From Chara braunii (Eukaryota; Streptophyta; Charophyceae; Charales; Characeae), in contig BFEA01000216.1 in NCBI GenBank assembly GCA_003427395.1, positions 2,111,346 through 2,131,648 on the forward strand: DNA of 20,303 nucleotides. Direction: 5' to 3'. A program made the position numbers and the translations under genes. Shown piece by piece: positions 8,985-16,829 of this stretch (position 1 is the first letter of the stretch; each line of letters opens with the position of its first letter). Below the pieces are notes generated by a model. It saw nothing but the letters and a program-made list of their open reading frames with translations. It was not told the DNA's origin and did not search any database.

Positions 8985-10450
8985 GAGGGCTGCAATGAAC
9001 AAGATCCGCGACACTGACCAGGTGACTGTTAGATCTACAAAATAGGGTTCATAGCCTAGCACCAACCAAGGAAGAGATGAGGAGGGGGTGGCCGCTGGGC
9101 TGGCCACAAGACTCTGTCCACGTCCCTTTCTGGCTTCCTTTCGTACGTAATGCAGCCCGTTTCTCTAGGAAACCTTTATTCATCCGACGGCCCAGATACG
9201 TCTTTTGGAACACTCCGATATGGACTACCTGACGGGAGGAGCAGAGCGCCCCGCTAGAGTGAGATACCTCGGGCTGAAATCCTGAATGGAAGAGACCCAA
9301 CAGAACTCCACGCAGGGAGGCCTAGACCGACAGTATATTGAGAAGAGGGAGGGAGCTTACAGTGAATCTAACCTACGCTACTGTCCACGTGCCTTTTCAG
9401 GCCCCCTCCTGTCTATGAATACGTAATGACACCCCCTTTGTAAAAAAGCGCTGATTAGAAGAAACCTAACGACTGATTTGGAGGAGCGACCTGATCGGAA
9501 AAATACGACAGAGCAAAGTGTAGTAAATCAGCAGAGGTGTGTCGAGAAGATAATGACCAGGGGATGAATCAACCCTAAGCCGCTGTCCACGTCCCTTCCA
9601 GGCTCCTCCCACTACCTGATCAAGATGGCCCGTCCAAGGACAGTCCTTCCAGGCCTCCTCCCATCTTTGTGTGCATGATGACACCCCCTTTCTAAAAAAC
9701 CGTTGTTCACCGACGGCCCAGATACCTCGGACCACGCGGTTATGGGCTATCCAGTGGGAGAGCAGGAGTGCCTCCACAGAATAGAGGCCGATAAGAAGAG
9801 GAAAGATAACAAGAACACTGAGTCTATAGCTCCGAAAGATAACAAGAACACTGACCGAATCTATAGCTCCGCATAGAACAACCTAAGGACTGTGCAGGTG
9901 GTGCATCCTGATCGGGAAAGAACCGACAGAGCAAAATGCGGTACTTCCAAAACGAAGAAAAGTACATCCAGAAGTTAAAAAACGGTGCAATGAATCAACC
10001 CTAAGTCACTGTCCCTTAACCTGGCCGGAAGAGAACTGACAAGGCAAAATTTGATAAGACGAAAAGAAAAAACAAAAAAAAAACAAAATACATCCAGAGG
10101 ATTACGGGAGGTTGCAGTGGACCAAGCCGAAGACCCAGTCCACGTCTCTCTCAGCTCCGCTGTCACTAAGTCCGTAATGACACCCCCTTTCTAAGAAGAA
10201 GATTGTTATATATCCGACGGCCTAGAACCCAGATTTCAAGCCCACCGCCAATGAACGGGGGAACAAACGACAAATAGAGCACTGACGGACCTATTGCCTC
10301 GACTAGAAAAAAACTAAAGGAAATCCAGACGTTGTATCCTGATCGGGACGATTCGACAGAGCCAAATGCAAGGAAAAAAAAACGGGAGAGCATCCAGAAG
10401 GGTGAGGGAAATTTTGATGAACCAAGCTCAAGACACTGGCCAAGTACCGC
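8985..10450 (-). repeat. Degenerate multi-copy repeat in the LINE 5' region
   Basis: A block like TGCARTGAAYCAA...CTAAG..CTGTCCACG recurs at about 8988, 9357, 9563, 9988, 10112 and 10413 (plus-strand view). Associated blocks recur with it: TAATGACACCCCCTTTCTAA (9421, 9676 and 10174, weaker at 9150), CCGACGGCCCAGATAC (9185, 9710, weaker at 10212) and CCTGATCGGGA..CGACAGAGC (9490, 9907, 10337, weaker at 10019). Spacing varies from about 125 to 425 bp, so units have been deleted and nested. Position upstream of ORF1 recalls the monomer arrays of rodent L1 5' UTRs, but a promoter role is inference only. Confidence 0.65.
9801..9871. repeat. 33-bp direct tandem duplication within the LINE 5' region
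   Basis: GAAAGATAACAAGAACACTG occurs at 9801 and 9834, each followed by a TCTATAGCTCCG-type end. It is a recent short duplication inside the degenerate array. Confidence 0.75.
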
Positions 10451-10599
10451 GATTGCCGAAAGAGAAAGACTCAGGTTGACAGAGAAGGGGCATTACCTCT
10501 CTTCGCTTTCATGTTCCGATGCGCCGGCAGCTGAAACACGTAAAGACGTCCATTCGTTGGGAAACCGCCCGGAACTGCTCGTTCCAGCCCAGCCGCCAA

Positions 10600-11004
10600 T
10601 ATGCCGCCAATAGGCGCGGGGACGGCAGCAAAACCGCCCTACACCTTCTGCTACTGCCTCCTCCACCGCCCGATACTCATTGAGGAGTAAGATTCCACGG
10701 GAAGCACGCCTCGTCACGGCGCTCTTCGGTTCGTAAGTTCAAACTTCTTCTTTGCTCAATGGTGACACCTCCGCCCGATACAACCCACCTGCCCTCCCCT
10801 CTCCTTGGACAAGTCCACGCCGCTATTGCTCGATCTCACACAGAAGCCCGACAGCTATGCGACACGCCGTCCCCGTGCTGAGCGCTCCGGGGCGTGGCGA
10901 GCGAACTCCGCGTTGATGGAAAACCTAACACTGTAGCGCACGCGTCGCAGGACTAGAGCGCTCGGGCGCCGCCTCCCACTTCGTCCCTCCTCCCTTTGCG
11001 AACT
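10600..11004 (-). promoter_or_regulatory. CpG-rich 5' end of the LINE, possible internal promoter
   Basis: Base composition shifts to GC- and CpG-rich here (GGGGCGTGGCGAGCG, GCGCACGCGTCGCAG, GCTCGGGCGCCGCC). On the minus strand the element would begin with AGTTCGCAAAGGGAGGAGGG. LINE 5' ends carry internal promoters and are often G-rich, so a promoter is plausible. No initiator or TATA element was identified. Confidence 0.35.
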
Positions 11005-11022
11005 TCCCTAGCTTCCTTTTTT
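11005..11022. repeat. Right target-site duplication of the LINE
   Basis: TCCCTAGCTTCC followed by six T repeats the 152-163 sequence and its T run exactly. Joining the left flank to the sequence after it would restore a continuous empty site, with the T run bordering the insertion point. Confidence 0.75.
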
Positions 11023-11034
11023 GCTGAACCAACG

Positions 11035-11035
11035 T

Positions 11036-11071
<36 letters not shown>

Positions 11072-11097
11072 TTTTTTTTTTTTTTTTTTTTTTTTTT
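11035..11097. repeat. (TTTC)n microsatellite grading into poly(T)
   Basis: About nine TTTC units are followed by some 27 T. On the minus strand this is an A-rich tail with AAAG units and could be the end of another, now unrecognisable retroposed copy lying to its right. Confidence 0.85.
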
Positions 11098-11194
11098 GTT
11101 TAACAGAACAGCGCGAGTGACTGCTAGGGGTGATGATAAGAGCAGGCACCACTAGCATTGTCGGGGTAGCTTGGTCATGTCATTGAGCTGGAGG

Positions 11195-11390
11195 GCAAGT
11201 AGGCCCACAGTACCAAAATAGACACTTTTGGCCAAAAGCAGTAGCTTATGGGCCCACTTGGTACACAAAGAGCACTTGGTAATGAAATGACACACTTTGG
11301 CCCATTTACTAAAGGACCAAAGTACCACAGTGGGCACTTTTGGTCCAACTGGTAGCAAGTGGGCCCATTTGGTGCACAGCAGTGATGTTC
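11195..11390. repeat. Diverged tandem duplication, about 111-bp period
   Basis: AGTACCA...CACTTTTGG...GTAGC....GGGCCCA.TTGGT.CACA occurs from 11209 and again from 11320. The unit contains TTTTGGCCAAAA-like palindromes and complementary CCAAAGTG and CACTTTGG words. There is no coding similarity. Confidence 0.6.
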
Positions 11391-11513
11391 CTCGCATGAG
11401 GTAAGATAGAAATGGAGTGGGGGTGCGCCAGGAGATATATCGAGAGGAGTGGTAGGATGGGAGTTTCGTGATTACGTAGTTAAAAAAAAAAAAAAAAAGT
11501 TGAGCAAATACTT

Positions 11514-11532
11514 CCCCCCCCCCCCCCCCCCC
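11514..11532. repeat. Run of 19 C
   Basis: An uninterrupted cytosine homopolymer lies just downstream of a 17-A run. It could form an i-motif (C strand) or G-quadruplex (G strand) and is prone to length error in assembly. Confidence 0.9.
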
Positions 11533-11626
11533 TTTTGCCCTGGGGACTGGCGCAGGCAGGCAAGGAGACCAAGGGGTCCGCTGGTGCCCCCCAGTGCCCC
11601 TACCAGCCTCAGAGTTGAAGGCCAAA

Positions 11627-11656
11627 TGGGACGCTGGGACCCGTTTTCCTGCATTG
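11627..11656 (+). repeat. Hairpin-module repeat, copy E (partial)
   Basis: GGGACGCTGGGACCCGTTTT followed by CCTGCA matches the first half of the module. The second half is lost and replaced by a short A-rich stretch. Confidence 0.45.
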
Positions 11657-11705
11657 GCTCAAAAAAAGGATCTTCATAATCTCAAATTGCTCTCTAAATT
11701 TTCAG

Positions 11706-11799
11706 AAGGGACGCTGGCAGCAGTTCCCAGCACGTGCTGCTCCCCACCAATAGATTGGAGCATTGTTTAAAAAAAAAAAAAAAAAAGAAAAAAAAAAAC
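11706..11799 (+). repeat. Hairpin-module repeat, copy B, with A tail
   Basis: The module ends TCCCCACCAATAGATTGGAG, with the core CCCAGCACGTGCTGC, which is itself a near-perfect palindrome. Eight bases later an A-rich tail of about 30 nt begins (11769-11798, one G). The arrangement of module then tail looks like the 3' end of a SINE or a 5'-truncated LINE. No clear target duplication was found. Confidence 0.6.
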
Positions 11800-11819
11800 T
11801 AGGGCGCGGTCATGGTTTG

Positions 11820-11833
11820 AGTTTGTAAATGCA
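11820..11833. repeat. Left target-site duplication of the U6 retropseudogene
   Basis: AGTTTGTAAATGCA directly precedes the first base of U6 and recurs exactly at 11978-11991 after the A-rich tail. Confidence 0.9.
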
Positions 11834-11851
11834 GTCCTTCGGGACATCCGT

Positions 11852-11883
<32 letters not shown>

Positions 11884-11977
11884 GGCCCCTGCGCAAGGAT
11901 GACATGCATAAATCGAGAAATGGTCCAAATTTTTTAAGGAAAAAAAAAAAAAGAAAAAAAAAAGAAAAAAAAAAAAA
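11834..11977 (+). pseudogene. Full-length U6 snRNA retropseudogene with A-rich tail
   Basis: Bases 11834-11935 carry essentially complete plant-type U6: a 5' hairpin GTCC-TTCG-GGAC, the ACAGAGA box, AGCATGGCCCC, the internal stem-loop region and a terminal T run. Differences from the plant consensus I know are a 5' stem one base pair shorter (both strands changed, so still paired), ATCCGTTAAAA for ATCCGATAAAA, and GACATGCA for GACACGCA. The terminal Ts are followed by about 40 nt of A-rich tail with G interruptions. A perfect 14-bp direct repeat flanks the unit. No TATA box or plant upstream sequence element lies in the 70 bases upstream, so this is a LINE-mobilised copy, probably not transcribed. 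Confidence 0.9.
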
Positions 11978-11991
11978 AGTTTGTAAATGCA
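11978..11991. repeat. Right target-site duplication of the U6 retropseudogene
   Basis: This is an exact copy of 11820-11833, placed right after the A-rich tail. Confidence 0.9.
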
Positions 11992-12183
11992 TTTCAAAGT
12001 GCTGTTTCTTTCTTGTTTTTTTTTTGGAAAAAACTGCCATTTCTTTCTTTTTTTTTTTTTGGAAAAAAAACTGCCGTTTCGCAGTCCAGTCCGGTCTGAA
12101 GTTTACAATGCAGTCCAAACTCCACTTTGCAGAAAATTTGGACCACGGAGTTTGTAACTGCGGTTCAGTCAGGCATGTGGCCG

Positions 12184-12298
12184 TTTTTTTTTTTTTTTCC
12201 CGGGCTTGGCTGAGGCAACTCGTCGCGTGGGCGGGCCACGACCTCCTGTCTATTTATGGAAAGAGGCACATGCTGGAAAATGGTTCCAGCGTCCCATT
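12184..12298 (-). repeat. Hairpin-module repeat, copy C, with poly(A) on the minus strand
   Basis: Minus strand: GGGACGCTGGAACCATTTTC then CAGCATGTGCC and a degraded AATAGA end (12249-12298), about 50 nt of unique GC-rich sequence, then 15 A (T at 12184-12198). Orientation and tail agree with copies A and B. Confidence 0.5.
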
Positions 12299-12591
12299 AA
12301 ACCGCAAGTACACGGCGCCAGCCTTGCAGTCCGAAACTTGTCACCACAAGAAAACGAGTGACGCCGAAACGTCAAACGCTGGGCCCCACCGGTGATAAAT
12401 TCCATCGGCGGCCCTGTTTTCGTTTCGCGCCTCCAGAATTTGAGGTGTCAGACCCGCGGCCCAGGTGGCCGGCCATGTACTGGTGATTTATATAGCAGAC
12501 ATTGAGTAAATTGAGCAACTAACGGAGGCTCTGGCGCCTGCAGCATTGATTGCCCTGGCGAGATCCAGGGGATTAACTGCACGGACTGTAG
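12299..12591. other. No recognised feature
   Basis: This is GC-balanced sequence without an open frame of note, RNA gene or obvious repeat. It may be body sequence of the A-tailed insertion whose tail is at 12184. Confidence 0.4.
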
Positions 12592-12600
12592 GCCGCCTCT

Positions 12601-12636
<36 letters not shown>

Positions 12637-12661
12637 GAGATATACCCTCTTTTTTTTTTTT

Positions 12662-12708
<47 letters not shown>

Positions 12709-12724
12709 GGAAAGCCGCCTCTTC
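12592..12724 (-). mobile_element. Nearly pure poly(A) insertion flanked by an 11-bp direct repeat
   Basis: GCCGCCTCTTC occurs at 12592-12602 and 12714-12724. Between them on the plus strand lie 33 T, GGAGATATACCCTC, 12 T, CCC, 43 T and GGGAAA. On the minus strand this is an A-tract insertion with a very short body. It is best explained as an extremely 5'-truncated retroposed tail with its target duplication; a simple homopolymer expansion would not duplicate unique flanking sequence. Confidence 0.6.
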
Positions 12725-13108
12725 AACCCTGCTGCAGGCCGCCTAGTTCCTCCCATACCATTGCAACTCTACCGACAAACCAGCATGTGGGGGGAAGGGA
12801 TCTGAGACATCCAAGAGGGGTGGTTGCGTCGGGATCGATCAATAGATCATAGCCCGCTCATAGCAGGAGAAGGAGAGCTTATAGTCCCCCAGTGACAGCA
12901 CAATGATTCCCGTCCTCTTCTTTTTTGGGTTTTTTTTTTTGTTTCTTTGAAGCCCCAGGTTGTTGCAGAGGCCAGGTTCCAGACACACACACACACAGTA
13001 GTTGCAATCTCAGCCAGCCATCGGTTGTGCCGATTTTTTTGCGGGACCACCTTCCTACCCACCCTCGCTCATCAATTCCCCTTTTATATATGTATATATT
13101 GTTATATT
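12725..13108. other. Unrecognised sequence with a short (AC)n tract
   Basis: It contains an AC dinucleotide run at about 12982-12997 and two short T runs (12923 and 12940 areas). No gene or RNA is recognised. Confidence 0.4.
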
Positions 13109-13164
13109 GCTCCAATCTATTCGTGGGGAGCAGCACGTGCTGGGAACCGGGCCCAGTGTCCCTT
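13082..13164 (-). repeat. Hairpin-module repeat, copy D, with TA-rich 3' end
   Basis: Minus strand: AAGGGACACTGGGCCCGGTT, CCCAGCACGTGCTGC, TCCCCACGAATAGATTGGAG (13109-13164), then an AT-rich tail with TATATA repeats to about 13082. This is the best-preserved module and is closest to copy B. Confidence 0.6.
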
Positions 13165-13374
13165 ATAATTGGAATACATTGATGATTGGTGAAAATTTGG
13201 GATGATTCAGGAACACTTCAGGATGATTGAGATAATAAGCTAGAGATTAATGCTGACTACTCAGAATGCTTATCTACTCAGATCACACATAATACCCTGG
13301 TAACCTTAATCTCAGAAATCCATACCAACCAGCCAGTCTTTTATCGAGCCAATACTGTGTACCAACCAAGCCTC

Positions 13375-13580
13375 TACCCGGTCTCACACCCCAATCTAGC
13401 TAGGTTACAGGGCAGTGCCACCCACCCCAGCGCCGACCCTCGCCGGCCAGATTGTAGCCTTTGGTCAAGTATTGTAATCGCCTTCCACCCTCAGCAATCC
13501 CCAGATCTCTATCCAAGGCCTCAAGCTCCTATGAAGGTTACAGGGCGATGCCCGAGCGCCGGCCAGCGTCGTTCTGGATG
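13375..13580. repeat. Diverged tandem duplication, about 133-bp period
   Basis: GGTTACAGGGC occurs at 13403 and 13536. Each is preceded by a TCTAYCC...TCA-type stretch and followed by AGCGCCG and CCGGCCAG words. The copies are diverged, so the duplication is old. No coding role is visible. Confidence 0.45.
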
Positions 13581-13643
13581 CTACTCAACCTGGGCAACAA
13601 CACAATAAAGCTCAATTAGGAAATCAGCTAGACTAGAACGTAA

Positions 13644-13736
13644 CCTAAGAATTCGGATCTTACCAGCAGCACTAGCTCTGCAGGGGGGTGCTTGTTTCAA
13701 AAAAAAAAAAAAAAAAAACCCTAAGAATTCGGATCT
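13644..13736 (+). mobile_element. 59-bp A-tailed insertion with a perfect 17-bp target duplication
   Basis: CCTAAGAATTCGGATCT lies at 13644-13660 and again at 13720-13736. The insert between (13661-13719) is a 38-bp body beginning TACCAGCAGCACTAGC and ending GTGCTTGTTTC, then about 20 A. It has the signature of target-primed retroposition of a severely 5'-truncated transcript. The body is too short to assign to a family. Confidence 0.75.
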
Positions 13737-14552
13737 GATAATAGTGGGATCCTGAGCAAACAACCAATCTGATAATGATGATGATCCTGTTGATGATGAT
13801 GATACTTGATGCTGATTGACCCTCCCCTGTCCACCCCTCCTCTTTTCCCCTCTTACCACCCCTCCTCTCCCTTGTTGCCTCCGCTAATCAGAACCACTTT
13901 GTTGTTGAACGGTTCACAGCCTCAACAATAGGAAAGCCTCCCTCTACCCTACTCCCCTCAAAGAAGGTTGTTCCCCCAAAAAGCCTACCTCAAGCTATGT
14001 CTACGCTACTCTGCCACCGCTAGTAGATGATGTTCCGCCTTCCATCTCTCCCAGCCCGAGAGTTGGACAGTCCCCCTTGTCCGCCCTTATTCCCTATAGG
14101 CAAACACTTCCCACCTTGTGTTTCCCCTGTAGAAAAGAGCTCTCCCCACTCAAACAAGGTATTCGTGAAAACTGGACTTGAAAAATCGTCCAGTTTGCAA
14201 ATATGCAATTATTTTCTTGGGAAAAATAGTTTTCCATTGACCAATACATCTAAAATAATTTGCTGGTTTTCTTCTTTAAATAATTGTCATTTTAAAATTT
14301 GGAAATGCCATGCGGTAGAGGCTTCCAAGAAAAAATATTTTCGCCAAGTCCACTTTGTTTTCAGCTCTGCACTTGACGTTTCTGTTTGTCTCACTGTATG
14401 TATCCGAACTCTGAAATCAGACACTAGGATATTCTGGCACAACAGGTACAACTCCCAACAATGGACAGGATCGGCTAGAGGAGGAGCTACTAGACGGAGG
14501 TGATTATCTTACTATGTCTAGTGCTGAACCTCCCTCATTTTGTCCAGGCCTA
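13737..14552. other. Unrecognised AT-rich to mixed sequence
   Basis: It holds GATGAT repeats near 13777-13802 and a clean inverted repeat AAACTGGAC/GTCCAGTTT (14168-14176 and 14188-14196). A 158-codon plus-strand frame (14027-14503) has no recognisable domain and biased low-complexity ends, so I do not call it a gene. Confidence 0.4.
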
Positions 14553-14663
14553 CGACAGACGGATGGAGACAGACAAATAGACGGACTGACAAACAGACAC
14601 TCACAAACAGATAGACAGACAAATAGACAGACAAACAGATAGACAGATAGAGAGAGAGACAGA
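14553..14663. repeat. (GACA/GATA)n imperfect microsatellite
   Basis: The stretch is built almost entirely of GACA, GATA and AACA tetramers, ending in a short GA run. Confidence 0.9.
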
Positions 14664-16040
14664 AGCCTCTCAACTTTAAAATATAAAATACGTAGACCAC
14701 CTGATCCCTTTCTGTTTTCAAATTTAGAACCCACGGGCCCCTTTCAAACTTCAGAATGTAAAACTCACTGATGCCTTTCCAACTTCAACATTATTAGACA
14801 GTCCGCAGACCCTTCTTCGTTCCCTTCCCCCCCCCCTAAACTACCAGTGTTTGGCTCAGCTATTGATACCGAGCCTAAAAACACCCTACGCGCCACATTT
14901 TGCCAAGCCTGAAAACAAGAGGCACCAGCACATGGAGGAAAGGGGGAGGTACCGGTACCGCCCTGTGTGATACATGGGTGCTGGACCTCGTGCCAGCATG
15001 CGGGATACAAAAGGATCCGTTTTCACTCCTGAAAAAGGAAAAAGATGGTCTAATTTTCAAGTTGTGTGGGCCAGATGCATCTAACCCAGAATCTGCACCA
15101 CATACGTCGGTCTAGAAGTTGTGGTTCTGTTGGCCCTGCACTTTTCAATCGCGGGATTCGTAATAGCTCTCTCCGGCCTTCATGGTGCACCATCAGTGTC
15201 ACTTGTGCCCACATCACGTAAGTTTGTTGTTTGCATTTGTTTTTCTTTTCTTTCGAAGAAAACAAAAAAATGAGAAACTGCTGCAATGACCTCAAGGTAT
15301 ACTTGCATGAGGACCTTTCTAGGATGCATTTCACCACTATTATGACCTCAGTTCAGCCGGAAAGTCCTAGTGTGAGTATGTCCTTGCTACACTATACACG
15401 ACCTCCCCAGCTGTTTTTTTTGCCCAGCTGTTTTTTTTCCATGTCGTACCATTCGGCGGCACCATCATTGCAGCTTCTCTAGGGAATCCTCTCGACTTGT
15501 AATTGGGAACCTGGAGCATGGTCCCATTAGCAGTAGGATAGGAGTGTGGCCGATCCAGTGTGACATTGAGTGGCAGCGGGCTGACAGGTTCATTACAAAT
15601 TTCTGGGCTGAGAAAACAGGAGAAAGGGGAAAAAAAAAAAGAAACAGAGACCTCCCACCGGAAATCACGGCAGAGTGATGGCTGGCCAATGGCCCACGGG
15701 CTTCTTCCCCCGTTGCTCCACCACGCCTCCCCCAACCCCGGAGAATGTGCTCATATTCGAGATTTTTTTTTTGGGGGGGCAACGGCTCGTGGGTCACAAC
15801 CCACATTTTGAATGGGCAAAAAAAACAGTCGTCCGCAGGTCCGTCCCGACCGTAGTTCAAAACGGCAATAATAACAGTGGCCCGCGTTATACACATGGTG
15901 CATGTTCGAAACAGGCACTTTTGTCTTCTTTTTTTTCTTTTTCTTTTAATCCGTCGTATGGTCGCGCCGCGCCGCCGCGCGGCGGCTAGAACGAAAAAAA
16001 CAAAAAAAAAAGATTAAAAAAAAACAAAAAAAAAAACAAA
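14664..16040. other. Unrecognised sequence with scattered homopolymers
   Basis: No gene, RNA or transposon signature was recognised. Minor features are a repeated CCCAGCTGTTTTTTTT (about 15405-15438), a CGCC/GCGG palindrome near 15966-15985, and A-rich tracts at 15610-15640 and 15993-16040. Confidence 0.4.
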
Positions 16041-16041
16041 T

Positions 16042-16168
16042 CATGGTCGGGCCACGCCGGGGTGTGGCCGATATATCTGGGCCATGGCCAATCTGGGGTG
16101 TGGCCGAGACATCTCGGCCGTGGCCAATCTGCGGTGTGGCCGAGACATCTCGGCCGTGGTCCAACCAT
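16042..16168. repeat. 36-bp tandem repeat of palindromic units, bounded by an inverted repeat
   Basis: Three units with 36-bp period start at 16062, 16098 and 16134 (GTGTGGCCGA...). Units two and three contain GGCCGAGACATCTCGGCC, an 8-bp perfect palindrome arm pair with a 2-nt centre; unit one has a degenerate version. CATGGTCGGGCCACG at the left is inverted as CGTGGTCCAACCATG at the right (13 of 15 paired). A-rich tracts flank both sides. Confidence 0.8.
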
Positions 16169-16258
16169 GGGGCCGAAAAACCTCGCAGCTGCAGTGCGAC
16201 CAAAAAAAAAAAAACAAAAAAAAAAAACAAAACGTTGTTTGATTAAAAAAAAAAGTGA

Positions 16259-16382
16259 TGTTTTTTTTGCCGATTTGAACGTGGACGACGAGGATGTTGC
16301 CATTAAGTGTTTTTTTTGCCGTTTTGAACTTGGAGGAAGAGGATGTTACCATTAAGTGTTTTGTTTGCCGTTTTGAACTTAA
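16259..16382. repeat. 49-bp tandem repeat, about 2.5 copies
   Basis: The unit is T-run, GCCG(A/T)TTTGAAC, a GGA-rich stretch, GGATGTTRCCATTAAGTG. The GCC of successive units lies at 16269, 16318 and 16367. Divergence is low. Confidence 0.85.
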
Positions 16383-16477
16383 AGTGTGACCCAGGAGCAG
16401 TTATCCCTTTTTTTTTTTGGCTTGGGCCAAGTACTAGTTGTTTAAGGGTAAGCTATGAAACTTATCGGATGAATAGA

Positions 16478-16736
16478 CTAACAGACAGACAGACAAACAG
16501 ACATGAAAGCAGGCAGGTAGGCAGGCATGCAGTTAGGCAGGCACGCAGGCAAAGCAGGCAGGCAGGCGGGTGGGCAGGCAGGTGGGCAGGCAGACAGACT
16601 GACAGGCAGGTGTCAGGCAGGAAGGCAGGTGAGGCGGCCGACAGGCAGACGGGTTGACGAGCAGGCGGGCAGGCAGGCGGGCCAGTGGGCAGGCAGGCAG
16701 GCAGGTGACAGGCAGGCAGGCGGGCAGGCAGGCAGA
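16478..16736. repeat. (GGCA/GACA)n imperfect microsatellite
   Basis: About 260 bp are composed of CAGG-type tetramers (GGCAGGCAGGCGGGCAGGCA and variants). It is open in several frames on both strands, giving spurious cysteine-proline or glycine-arginine frames. Confidence 0.95.
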
Positions 16737-16767
16737 CCGAATGGCAGTTGGTTTGAAAACCACCAGT

Positions 16768-16824
16768 CCCCCCGACGTTGAAAAATCGGGGGGCCAGGTA
16801 GCACACACTGTTGTGGGCTACCTG
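16768..16824. repeat. Two adjacent perfect hairpins
   Basis: The first is CCCCCCGA (16768-16775) with TCGGGGGG (16786-16793), loop 10 nt. The second is CAGGTAGC (16795-16802) with GCTACCTG (16817-16824), loop 14 nt. They abut with one base between, just before the gypsy fragment starts. Confidence 0.7.
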
Positions 16825-16829
16825 TAGAA

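Larger units (their letters stand above)
164..11004 (-). mobile_element. L1-type LINE retrotransposon, about 10.8 kb, near-complete but disabled
   Basis: Reading on the minus strand from 11004 to 164: a CpG-rich 5' end, a roughly 3-kb non-coding 5' region with degenerate internal repeats, ORF1 with a zinc knuckle, ORF2 with APE endonuclease, reverse transcriptase and zf-RVT motifs, a 3' UTR of about 490 nt, and a poly(A) tail seen as 29 T at 164-192. Flanking direct repeats (152-163, 11005-11016) define both ends. This makes it longer than the 6-8 kb usual for plant L1 elements, the excess lying in the 5' region and in ORF1. In-frame stops and frameshifts break both ORFs. Coding content and polarity are certain; the exact 5' end rests on the direct repeat. 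Confidence 0.85.

Noticed and set aside
11834-11935. Active U6 gene
   Set aside because: Sequence is near-complete, but it lacks a TATA box and plant upstream element and has an A-rich tail plus target duplication, so a retropseudogene fits better.
12184-12480. Target duplication for copy C using GTGGCCG near 12178 and 12466
   Set aside because: Only 7 bp match in GC-rich sequence, too weak to define an insertion.
14027-14503. 158-codon plus-strand frame
   Set aside because: No recognisable motif, no start context or neighbouring gene evidence, and it spans AT-rich sequence with an inverted repeat.
16042-16382. CRISPR-like array
   Set aside because: The 36-bp and 49-bp repeats have no unique spacers of uniform length, and the setting is eukaryotic.
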